From the NCBI RefSeq assembly GCF_001562415.1, contig NZ_LOEE01000027.1, positions 1 to 64,000 on the forward strand: a stretch of DNA of 64,000 bases, read 5' to 3'. The stretch's first letter is position 1; each line of letters opens with the position of its first letter. This document shows, in pieces, positions 26,910-34,592 of this stretch. A program made the position numbers and the translations under genes. The notes beneath the pieces were generated by a model, which was not told the origin of the DNA, did no database searches, and was given only the letters and a program-made list of their open reading frames with translations. This stretch comes from Thermotalea metallivorans (GTDB lineage: Bacteria > Bacillota > Clostridia > Peptostreptococcales > Thermotaleaceae).

Positions 26910-28502
26910 TTAAGTGTTGGTAGGGCTTGCAAAAATAAGACAGGGATGTCTGGCAATGATCACAGAAATTCCTTCTTTGTCCATCTCCCTTAACAATATC
27001 CCCTCCAGTCGATCCTCATCATAACTATCCACCACATACACATCCAGAATCCCTATGGTTTTGCATATTGCTTCGATGGAAATGCGATTTTGGATTGAAT
27101 CCTGTTTCAAAGGACTGGAGATATTTCTTTGCCCTCCCGTCATGGCTACCGTAAAATTATCTTCAATGATAAAAACGCCCTCTCCCTTATGATAGACTGC
27201 ATTGATGAGTCCGTTCATGCCCGTATGCCAGAATTCACCGTCTCCCATGACAGCTACCATCTTTTTGCCGTCTTTCCTGAATCTGTTGTATCCATGGGCA
27301 ATTCCAAAGGAAGAACCCATACACTTTACCACATCCATAGCACCCACATGGGGAAAAGCTCCTAAGCCTCCGCAGCCAATTCCCCCAACGGCTTTGATAT
27401 TATTTTTCTTTAATATCCGATTCACAACGGTATGGGGGCATCCCGGACAATTTACAGGCAGCCGGAAGGGAACTTCACTGGACTTTTTCTCTCTTTGTAT
27501 TCCCAGAATTTTTTCTTCGATGATTTCTGGGGTAAAATATAGCATATGGGGAAATCTAGGAAATACATTTTCCCCTTGGACTGTCAATCCCATGCCTCTG
27601 ATTTCCCTTTCTATGATAGGATGTCCGTCTTCGATCACATAGACTGTCCTGTGACTGCCAACAAAATCCCGAATCAATCTTTGAGGCAATGGAAATACCA
27701 AACCCAGTTTTAAGAATGAAGCGTGAGGTACGGCTTCTTTGGCATAATGGTAGGAAACACCGGAGGCAATGATGCCGATTTCCCTGTCTCCCATCTCTAC
27801 TTGGTTGATGGAAATTTCATTGCATGCATCCTGCAATGCCGTCCAATTTTTTTTAAAATCATGCCAATATTCTTTGAGCATAGGCGAATCGTAATTGGGA
27901 AAACCAAATCGAACCACATTTCCCACCGTCTTTTGAAGACTTTTTTGATGGGCAAGTCTTCGCGTTGCCCTTTGCCCCACATCCTGTTCCAGTTTTACGA
28001 CGGATTTTGATTTGCTGGTAATGGAATTTAACCGTAAAATCACCGGCACCTCATAGGTTTCACTGATCAAAAAAGCCATTTCCATAAACTCCTTTGCTTC
28101 CTGGCTGTCCGATGGTTCCAGCAGTGGAACTTGGGACATGATGCTATAGTGCCTGCAATCCTGATAATCATCCCCTACGATTCTGCCCACGTCATCGGCC
28201 ACCACCAGTACCAGTCCTCCGTTCATCGGTGTACCTGCCAGTTGTGTAAAGGCATCGGCCGCCACATTGAGCCCCAAAGTCTTCATCACCACCAGGGTTC
28301 TTACACCTGCTAGAGATGCTCCTATGGCCGCTTCCAAAGCCACCTTCTCATTGACGGCCCACTCCCAATGGACACCCTCGAATTTTGCCAATTCACTTAC
28401 CACTTCCGTACAGGGCGTGCCCGGATACCCCGTAACAAAAGCTACCCCACTTTGAAAGGCCCCTAAGGCAGCCGCCTGATTTCCTGTCATGATATTTCTC
28501 AT
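26910..28502 (-). CDS. iorA: Indolepyruvate:ferredoxin oxidoreductase alpha-like subunit lacking ferredoxin domain
   Basis: A 530-residue TPP enzyme, first gene of the operon. The N-terminal pyrimidine domain shows VTGYPGTPCTEVV, the middle has NCPGCPHTVV, and the TPP/Mg motif is GDGEFWHTGMNGLINAV. Family members usually continue with a C-terminal pair of [4Fe-4S] motifs. This protein stops soon after the TPP domain (CLIFASPTNT) and has none. Electrons may instead leave through the DUF362-ferredoxin protein encoded downstream. The ATG at 28502 follows GGAGGGG; the upstream in-frame extension is AT-rich leader. Confidence 0.87.
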   Translation of the reverse strand: MRNIMTGNQAAALGAFQSGVAFVTGYPGTPCTEVVSELAKFEGVHWEWAVNEKVALEAAIGASLAGVRTLVVMKTLGLNVAADAFTQLAGTPMNGGLVLVVADDVGRIVGDDYQDCRHYSIMSQVPLLEPSDSQEAKEFMEMAFLISETYEVPVILRLNSITSKSKSVVKLEQDVGQRATRRLAHQKSLQKTVGNVVRFGFPNYDSPMLKEYWHDFKKNWTALQDACNEISINQVEMGDREIGIIASGVSYHYAKEAVPHASFLKLGLVFPLPQRLIRDFVGSHRTVYVIEDGHPIIEREIRGMGLTVQGENVFPRFPHMLYFTPEIIEEKILGIQREKKSSEVPFRLPVNCPGCPHTVVNRILKKNNIKAVGGIGCGGLGAFPHVGAMDVVKCMGSSFGIAHGYNRFRKDGKKMVAVMGDGEFWHTGMNGLINAVYHKGEGVFIIEDNFTVAMTGGQRNISSPLKQDSIQNRISIEAICKTIGILDVYVVDSYDEDRLEGILLREMDKEGISVIIARHPCLIFASPTNT

Positions 28503-28612
28503 AGCACCCCTCCGATCTATCGCCAATAAATTCTTTATATTTACACTTTTCACTTTTTTCTTGTAGTTTCTTTTCTTCAATTTGCGATTTTTTCCCTGTT
28601 TATTTTCTTATC

Positions 28613-28640
28613 TAGCCAATTTTTCGATGCCAATAGCCAA
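28613..28640 (-). promoter_or_regulatory. Direct repeat, candidate LytTR site upstream of iorA
   Basis: TAGCCAA occurs twice on the plus strand (28613-28619 and 28634-28640), a 21-base step. Two identical half-sites one two-turn step apart are the layout bound by LytTR-type regulators. They lie in the 190-base space between the regulator's terminator and the first biosynthetic gene. I saw no convincing -35/-10 next to them, and the sequence is not the AgrA consensus. Confidence 0.3.
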
Positions 28641-28689
28641 AATTCGTCCCTGTATATCCAAAACACGAAAAAGGAATCTGTCAGCAACA

Positions 28690-28719
28690 AAAAACAAAAA
28701 AACTTCCCCATTGGGAAGG
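28690..28719 (-). terminator. Terminator after LytTR regulator gene
   Basis: The minus strand reads CTTCCCAATGGGGAAG followed by TTTTTTTGTTTTTTG. The stem is only six base pairs but the U tract is long. It separates the regulator's transcript from the KAS III operon. Confidence 0.65.
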
Positions 28720-28776
28720 AATATAGGCTGCAGAAAAGCAACAGTATGAGTAGAAAACCAAATTTCAAAGATTTTT

Positions 28777-29502
28777 CTACAAGCTCGGAATTAGACAGTT
28801 TTTCAATTCCTCAAATTTATATCTGCTCATAAAGGCAACTTTGTTGGTCTGTAAAAATTTAATTTCATAGGACCTATTTCCAATATCTTTAATTCTGCTG
28901 ATTTTATCTTTATTCACAATGAAAGATTTATGTACTCGCATAAAATTTCTTCCCAGTTTCACTTCTAACTCCGTCAAAGTCTCGGGAGAATGGAATACAT
29001 CTTTTTCCGTATGAATTAAGGTAGTTTTCTCCTGTTTCTCCATAAACAATATATCACTTACCGGAATAAAAAATATTTCGTTTTTGTTCTTTACTACAAT
29101 CTTCTGCAGGTGATCAAGTTTATTTTTTTCCTCACGAATCATGTTTTCCAGGCTGCAAATCGTTTCTTTGAATCGAATGACGTTGATAGGTTTTAAAATA
29201 TAGTCATAGGAATGGACACTGAAAGCTTCAATGGCATATTCAGAATAACCTGAAATGAAAATGAATTTTATTTTGGGTTGCATTGCGTTGATAATTTTTG
29301 CAGTTTCCAATCCGTTGAGACAATCCTCTTCGCCAAGCTCTATATCCAACACAGCAATATCCAAAGATTTTTGTCTGCTTCGTTCAATGGCTTCTCTGCT
29401 GGTGGAAACATCATATACTTCTGAATCCGATACACTTTCCAAGATGATCTTTCTAACAAATCTTCTGGTATAAACTTCATTCTCCAATAACAAGATATTC
29501 AT
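28777..29502 (-). CDS. LytTR-family response regulator
   Basis: A 241-residue regulator. The N-terminal receiver has the acidic LENEV patch, the phospho-accepting Asp in AVLDIELG, and the switch Ser and Lys in FISGYSE and YILKPI. The C-terminal 100 residues are a LytTR DNA-binding domain (FIPVSDILFMEKQEKTTLIHT, FMRVHKSFIVN, RYKFEELK). The ATG at 29502 is spaced well from CAGGTG, better than the GTG three codons earlier. It is the only response regulator in the window and probably pairs with the GHKL kinase at 13241-14164. Confidence 0.85.
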   Translation of the reverse strand: MNILLLENEVYTRRFVRKIILESVSDSEVYDVSTSREAIERSRQKSLDIAVLDIELGEEDCLNGLETAKIINAMQPKIKFIFISGYSEYAIEAFSVHSYDYILKPINVIRFKETICSLENMIREEKNKLDHLQKIVVKNKNEIFFIPVSDILFMEKQEKTTLIHTEKDVFHSPETLTELEVKLGRNFMRVHKSFIVNKDKISRIKDIGNRSYEIKFLQTNKVAFMSRYKFEELKNCLIPSL

Positions 29503-29681
29503 CTTCTGCACCTGCCCCCTATGGATTCAATGTTTTTTCTATAAATTACAGGCATTTTATCGCTTCATCTGTTTTCTAATCCTTTTATGGTTCTTCTTTC
29601 TTATCTGCCTTTAGATCTATTATTTCAGCATAGAATTTTTGACAATTTTTTTATTTTTTTTGAATTGCTTTATTTGTATAT

Positions 29682-29710
29682 ATCATAACATTTTTGCTAG
29701 AATGTTGTAA
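29682..29710 (-). promoter_or_regulatory. Promoter of the LytTR regulator gene
   Basis: On the minus strand TTACAA (29705-29710) and TATGAT (29682-29687) are separated by exactly 17 bases, a good housekeeping sigma-factor match. It lies 180 bases upstream of the regulator start. Confidence 0.5.
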
Positions 29711-29754
29711 ATATTTTTTATGCTTTATTCATTAAATTGTAATAATTAATATTT

Positions 29755-29937
29755 TTAATATTTACTTAACAATTCATAAAAAAAATCGGGTCCCTTCAAG
29801 GAACCCATTTCCATAGCAATTTTCCGAACTAGAAAGAAAGGAGTAATTTCTTTCATAATATATTTATTCTCCTGTTTCCCAAAAATCCCTTCTGATTTTT
29901 CAAAAAATAAACAAAACTCCCATGAAAATTTTTCCAT
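29755..29937 (-). CDS. Possible 60-residue small protein ending in a terminator-like hairpin
   Basis: An ATG at 29937 behind AAAGGA opens a 60-residue frame rich in Phe, Glu and Lys, with no clear signal peptide. Near its end the sequence folds as GGGTTCC...GGGACCC (29788-29806) followed by eight T on the minus strand, so a transcript might stop inside the last codons. I do not recognise the protein. It may be a small regulatory protein, a leader, or chance. It lies just upstream of the regulator's promoter. Confidence 0.3.
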   Translation of the reverse strand: MEKFSWEFCLFFEKSEGIFGKQENKYIMKEITPFFLVRKIAMEMGSLKGPDFFYELLSKY

Positions 29938-30181
29938 GAATCATTCCTTTTTTTTTTATGTCAGAGCAAAACCAGTTTTATGAAATGGGCAGAATCCCCT
30001 CTCCTTTACTGCCTCCATGGATGGCATGTGGCGTTGCCCGTTGCCACCAACAGCCATAGGTGACGGGGAATCACTTCTACCATGGCAGTCGGCCATCATG
30101 TTCTGGGTATCATCATGGCATCCTTAGTCAATACTTATAATAAATTGACCTTATGAAAAACTGTTTAGGAGAGGATTTGTT
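29938..30181. other. Gap with no recognised gene
   Basis: The stretch 29990-30120 is more GC-rich than its surroundings and contains short imperfect palindromes such as GGCGTTGCCCGTTGCC, but no frame with a start signal. AGGAGAGG at about 30168 is the ribosome binding site of the next gene. Confidence 0.35.
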
Positions 30182-31606
30182 GTGGAATATCCCCTTTTGC
30201 ATCAGTATAAAATGTACTTTATTCATCCTTTTATCTATGAAGACAATAATTATGCCAATATTATCAAGTGTTTGTTGCAAGAAGAAAGCCAGTGGCAGCT
30301 CAAAATTTATAAAAGCCAAAAGGAAGAGGACCACATTCGTACCGAATACTTTCTTCCTCACATCATCAAGTTTTTATATCCTACCATGTATTTAACGCCA
30401 AAGGAAATTGCAGAAATAGAAAATTTCAATCTACACCGATTAAAAGAATTGAGCAGCTTGGATTTCACCTTAAAGCCAGGCATATTAGAAAATTATCAAT
30501 ATTTTCAGATACTGGCTGATGACATCCACTATGATTTGTCCTTTGAGAACATCTACTTGAAAATATTTCATGGTGGCGTGGGATTTTTGTATTTTTCCAT
30601 TTCCTGTAGAAAACAGGACTTTTCCCTCAATGACTTAATCCGTATCAATCAGATGGTTCGCCCCATTCGTCCCTTGTATAAGGATTACTCCATGCCCAGA
30701 TTTCGTTTTTCAAAAACTGCTTCCTTGTATACCTTAAAGGATTTATTAGATACATTGCTTAGTGAAATCAGCATCTACGACCATAAGGAAAAAATCTACA
30801 ACATCTATATTGACCGGCTCATATTTTACAGTTATGCCTGTGTGAAAAAAGATTCCCTGTCCACCAACCAATGGATTTGCAAAAGAACAGACTTGTTAGA
30901 AGCCTTAAGAAGCTGCAGCCTGTTTGACCCCTTAAAAGAAAATACCGTACTATTAAATGAATTCGATAGGAATCTGGTATATTTTTCCCGATACAAATCA
31001 TCCATCTACGGATTCAGCAAAGAAGGCGGCGTGCTGCTGGCAGTGGATAAAGACCCCACGGGAGAATACATCCTGCCTAATATCTGCGAATCTTTTATCC
31101 CCTACTATTTTTCCACCTATTACTTGGATATTCTGATGTTAGGGTTATACCAGCGAATTTCCTTGATTAATTACTGCAGAAAATTGAGCATGCTCAAATC
31201 CCTTATTCATTATAAGCAAAAAATTGAACATCTCCGATTTGAAATCCTTAAATTTACCAATACAGCATGGTTTACACAAATCACCAATTCTGAGCTGGGC
31301 ATGGCCATTTGGAAACATTGGTTGGTATTATTTGAAAATGAAGCCCTATACTGTGAGGTAAAGCAAGGCTTGGATGAACTGGATGATTTTCTTGAAAATA
31401 AACGTCAAAACCGCTTTAACATCAAGCTGGGATTGATTACTGCCCTAACCATTCCACCCACCCTGATTTTCAGTTATGTGGGCAGCGATTTCGACCGTTT
31501 GACTTTCTCCGCCCTTCTCCATCCCAGATTTTTGGCGAGTTCCTTGATCTTGTTCCTGATCATGATCGGCCTGCTTTTTACCATCGATAAACTGCACAAA
31601 AGCTAA
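30182..31606 (+). CDS. Hypothetical protein with CorA-like topology
   Basis: A 474-residue protein starting with GTG behind AGGAGAGG. The first 400 residues are soluble, with a long helical stretch near the end (INYCRKLSMLKSLIHYKQKI and VKQGLDELDDFLENKRQNRF). Two transmembrane helices close the protein (LGLITALTIPPTLIF and ASSLILFLIMIGLLF). This layout resembles CorA/ZntB channels, but no GMN motif is present at the helix hairpin (SYVGSDFD stands there). I cannot assign a function. It converges on the sigma54 activator gene. Confidence 0.6.
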   Translation: MEYPLLHQYKMYFIHPFIYEDNNYANIIKCLLQEESQWQLKIYKSQKEEDHIRTEYFLPHIIKFLYPTMYLTPKEIAEIENFNLHRLKELSSLDFTLKPGILENYQYFQILADDIHYDLSFENIYLKIFHGGVGFLYFSISCRKQDFSLNDLIRINQMVRPIRPLYKDYSMPRFRFSKTASLYTLKDLLDTLLSEISIYDHKEKIYNIYIDRLIFYSYACVKKDSLSTNQWICKRTDLLEALRSCSLFDPLKENTVLLNEFDRNLVYFSRYKSSIYGFSKEGGVLLAVDKDPTGEYILPNICESFIPYYFSTYYLDILMLGLYQRISLINYCRKLSMLKSLIHYKQKIEHLRFEILKFTNTAWFTQITNSELGMAIWKHWLVLFENEALYCEVKQGLDELDDFLENKRQNRFNIKLGLITALTIPPTLIFSYVGSDFDRLTFSALLHPRFLASSLILFLIMIGLLFTIDKLHKS

Positions 31607-31623
31607 CGTCAGGCTTCTCCTTT

Positions 31624-33702
31624 TCATTCAATACCATACTTCCATATTTTTTCATAAAGGCTGGAACGGCTGATATTCAATATTTTGGCTGTTTCTGTGC
31701 GATTTCCACCCGTGCTTTTTAGACAATCCACAATGGCCTCTCGTTCTGCTTCCTCCACAATATCCTTCAATTCTCGCTTTCCCCCGGCCTGCATACTGAC
31801 CTCCGCCTTTTTCAAGTACCGGGGCAAATGGTTCACCTGTATCTCCTTCCCATAATCCGTCAGATTCACAGCCCTTTCCAAAACATTTTCTAATTCCCGG
31901 ACATTTCCCGGCCAAGCATGGCCTTTCAAGTACTTCATGGCCTGTGGGGACATGCCGGCCACATAGATTCCTACCTGTCCGCAAATTTTCGCAAGCAAAT
32001 GTTCCACCAAGGGTTCTAAATCCTCAGGCCTTTCCCTCAGAGGCGGTATGGTGATAGTCATCACATTCAATCGATAATAAAGGTCTTCTCGAAATTCTCC
32101 CTTTTCCACCATCTCTTCAAGATTTCTATTGGTGGCGGCAATAATCCTCACATCCAAGGGTATATTGTCAATCCCTCCCACCCTTTCAATTTCCTTTTCT
32201 TGAAGTACTCTTAACAGCTTTGCCTGCATGGGATGGGGCATGTCGCCAATCTCGTCAAGGAAGATACTTCCCCCATTGGCCAATTCAAATTTTCCTATTT
32301 TCCCACCTCGTTTTGCTCCGGTAAAAGCCCCTTCCTCATAGCCAAAAAGCTCCGACTCCAGCAATTCTGCAGGAATGGCTGCACAGTTTACCTTCACGAA
32401 GGGCCCGGCGGCCCGGTTGCTGCGTGCGTGGATCGCATGGGCAAACAGCTCTTTCCCTGTACCGCTTTCCCCCCTGATCAGCACGTTGGAGTTGGTATAG
32501 GCTGCCTTCTCTGCCAAATACTTCACTTCCCGGATTTTATCGCTGTTCCCTACAATGCTGTCAAAATTATATTTTACCCCGCTGGCTTTCTGGAGGGCAT
32601 CCTTATAATATTTCAATTCCTTCTCAATTTTGCTGATTTTATTGGCCAATACACTTACTTCTTTTACATCTTTAAACATGATCTTCCCAACCGCACCAAC
32701 CACCTTGCCTTCTTTATAAATGGGTATGCGCATCACCACAATGTTTTTCCCCTTTACGTTTTGAATCTCGCCAATCTCCTCTTTTCCCATCTTGGCAACG
32801 ATGTGCATCCTCGTCCCCTCAATGACCTCCGTAACATGCTTCCCTATGGCATCATCCTTATCAATCCCTAGATACTGGGCATAGGCATCATTGAGCATGG
32901 TAATCATTCCTTTGTCATCCACCACCACGATTCCGTCGTAGGCATTATCCAGTATCGTTTTCAGCACCTCAGAGATATGCTTTTCCTCCTCCAATTCTTT
33001 GGTCACCCGTTTTAAATCAGTAATATCCTGAAAAACTGCCACTGCTCCCACAATTTCTTGATCCTTTATAATAGGCGTCCGATTGATAATCAATTGTCTT
33101 CCTTGAAAGTGCTCCGTCTTTCCCAGCTCTTTCTTTCCGCTTTTTATGATTTCAGGCAGTCTGGAATCAGGCAACACTTCGTATATATTCCGTCCCACGC
33201 TGTCTTCCATCCTCGCCCCCAATATTTTTTCAGCAGAATGATTATAAACAATAATTTCACAATTTTTGTTGATGGCCACAATAGCATTATAGGTGGAATC
33301 CAAGATAGCGGCCAATTCATTGGCAAGATACTGTTGCCTTTGAAAATAATCCCTCAGCATATCTCTTTTTCGGATAAATCCCTTTATTTTTTTTTGTCTG
33401 TCCACCACAAGCATGGGCCGATCATATTGAGAGACAACCTGATCCATGCTGGCTTCCTCCGATAACACCAGATAATCCTCCTTTTCCAATGCATCGATTT
33501 TGGCACAGCAATCTTTTCCTTTACTGATCCATCTGCACAGGCTGTCTTTTGTAACCACGCCCTTTACTTGATCTTTCTCGTCTAAAATTGGCATAAAATC
33601 TAAGCGATGTTGTTCCATTATACCGGCAGCACGCTTTATATCATCATTTTCCTTAAGATATACTACCTTTTCATCCAAATAGTCTTTTATTTGCATTCCC
33701 AT
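31624..33702 (-). CDS. Sigma54-dependent activator with CBS pair and two PAS domains
   Basis: A 692-residue regulator. Residues 1-118 form a CBS-domain pair, about 130-240 and 250-350 are two PAS domains, 375-610 are the AAA+ domain, and the end is a Fis-type helix-turn-helix ([22 protein letters not shown]). The AAA+ part has Walker A GESGTGKE, the sigma54-contacting loop [10 protein letters not shown] and Walker [12 protein letters not shown], all intact. CBS pairs bind adenine nucleotides, so it may sense energy state. No -24/-12 promoter was found in nearby gaps, so its target is unknown. Confidence 0.88.
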   Translation of the reverse strand: MGMQIKDYLDEKVVYLKENDDIKRAAGIMEQHRLDFMPILDEKDQVKGVVTKDSLCRWISKGKDCCAKIDALEKEDYLVLSEEASMDQVVSQYDRPMLVVDRQKKIKGFIRKRDMLRDYFQRQQYLANELAAILDSTYNAIVAINKNCEIIVYNHSAEKILGARMEDSVGRNIYEVLPDSRLPEIIKSGKKELGKTEHFQGRQLIINRTPIIKDQEIVGAVAVFQDITDLKRVTKELEEEKHISEVLKTILDNAYDGIVVVDDKGMITMLNDAYAQYLGIDKDDAIGKHVTEVIEGTRMHIVAKMGKEEIGEIQNVKGKNIVVMRIPIYKEGKVVGAVGKIMFKDVKEVSVLANKISKIEKELKYYKDALQKASGVKYNFDSIVGNSDKIREVKYLAEKAAYTNSNVLIRGESGTGKELFAHAIHARSNRAAGPFVKVNCAAIPAELLESELFGYEEGAFTGAKRGGKIGKFELANGGSIFLDEIGDMPHPMQAKLLRVLQEKEIERVGGIDNIPLDVRIIAATNRNLEEMVEKGEFREDLYYRLNVMTITIPPLRERPEDLEPLVEHLLAKICGQVGIYVAGMSPQAMKYLKGHAWPGNVRELENVLERAVNLTDYGKEIQVNHLPRYLKKAEVSMQAGGKRELKDIVEEAEREAIVDCLKSTGGNRTETAKILNISRSSLYEKIWKYGIE

Positions 33703-33983
33703 GCCTCCTCAAAGATTCCAGGCTCATGCATTTATTATATCATAATTATAAATCTTGAAAATTCAAAAACCTTTCCTCCATGGGCTCCTTTGGAAAGAAA
33801 AAATTTTGGAATTTTATCCTTTTGAGGCAGTGAAAGGACCTATTTCTACTCATTGTCTTCATATATTTTGAATCAAATGCAGACAATATAACATAGCCTG
33901 TGATTTTATTTTTACAAAATCATAGGTGTTTCAAACTTTTTCTATTCACTTTCCATGGGGCTCAATCATAAGGAGGGATAAGG

Positions 33984-34130
33984 ATGGCAAAAGCATACAA
34001 ATTACTGATCACACTGCTTCTTGTCTTTACAGTGGCAGGCGGCGGTGCTACAAATGCTTTTACACCTATTGAATCCAAAAGTTTGGTCTTTAATTCTATC
34101 CACCTATCGTCTATTCAATATCATCTGTAA
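33984..34130 (+). CDS. 48-residue secreted peptide precursor
   Basis: The ATG at 33984 follows AAGGAGGG. The frame encodes a lysine-containing start (MAKAYK), a hydrophobic core (LLITLLLVFTVAGGGATNA) typical of a signal peptide with a likely cut after NA, and a 23-residue mature part beginning FTPIESKSLVF and ending IQYHL. A strong terminator follows 11 bases after the stop, so this is a dedicated transcript. A hairpin with arms CCTGTGATTTT and AAAATCATAGG (33898-33928) lies upstream. I do not recognise it; the size and layout suit an exported signalling peptide, but this is inference. Confidence 0.65.
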   Translation: MAKAYKLLITLLLVFTVAGGGATNAFTPIESKSLVFNSIHLSSIQYHL

Positions 34131-34140
34131 CACTCAGGAT

Positions 34141-34190
34141 AAAAACAAAAATATCTTGTGATCTTTCTCACAGGATATTTTTGTTTTTAG
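34141..34190 (+). terminator. Terminator after secreted peptide gene
   Basis: Arms AAAAACAAAAATATC and GATATTTTTGTTTTT pair around a loop that itself can pair (TGTGA...TCACA), followed by T-rich sequence. Confidence 0.85.
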
Positions 34191-34192
34191 TA

Positions 34193-34278
34193 TTGACAAT
34201 CATTCTCACTAGGTGTATGATTAAATTGTAAAAAGAGAAGCAAGTTTTGTCATTTTGTTGATAATGATTTTCATTATA
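34193..34278 (+). promoter_or_regulatory. feoAB promoter with Fur box
   Basis: TTGACA (34193-34198), a 17-base spacer and TATGAT (34216-34221) make a near-ideal promoter. GATAATGATTTTCATTATA (34260-34278) matches the 19-base Fur consensus at 16 positions, and ACAATCATTCTCA between the promoter boxes resembles a further half-site. Repression by Fe2+-Fur is the expected control. Confidence 0.85.
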
Positions 34279-34324
34279 TGATTATATGGACAATTTATCT
34301 TACTTTGAAGGAGGTTGTGTGTTT

Positions 34325-34543
34325 ATGACCCTTGATTTGGCAGTAAGAGGCCAAAAAATAGAGGTGGTAAAAATTCCTGATGCAAATATTCGCGCCCAAG
34401 CCATCCGTTTAGGAATTTATGAAGGAGCACAATTGATCTGTTCTGAAAAACTTCCGGCGGGTCCTATCATTTTGCAGAATAGGATGCAGGAAATTGCCAT
34501 CGGAAGAAATCTAGCAAAAAAAATTTCCATTAAGGCAGTATAG
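34325..34543 (+). CDS. feoA: FeoA ferrous iron transport accessory protein
   Basis: A 72-residue SH3-like FeoA protein (IRAQAIRLGIYEGAQLIC, GPIILQNRMQEIAIGRNLAKKI). It is thought to bind FeoB in the cytosol and help transport. GAAGGAGG precedes the ATG at 34325; the longer in-frame start at 34286 lies inside the leader. It is followed by feoB after 49 bases and sits under the Fur-boxed promoter. Confidence 0.9.
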   Translation: MTLDLAVRGQKIEVVKIPDANIRAQAIRLGIYEGAQLICSEKLPAGPIILQNRMQEIAIGRNLAKKISIKAV

Positions 34544-34592
34544 GATTTATTTTTCCATGGAAGAAAGAAATAAATAAGGAGGGGTTTTTGTA

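Noticed and set aside
28577-28768. Hydrophobic 63-codon minus-strand frame between the regulator and iorA, looking like a signal-peptide precursor
   Set aside because: It starts with TTG without a ribosome binding site, and the regulator's terminator lies inside it.
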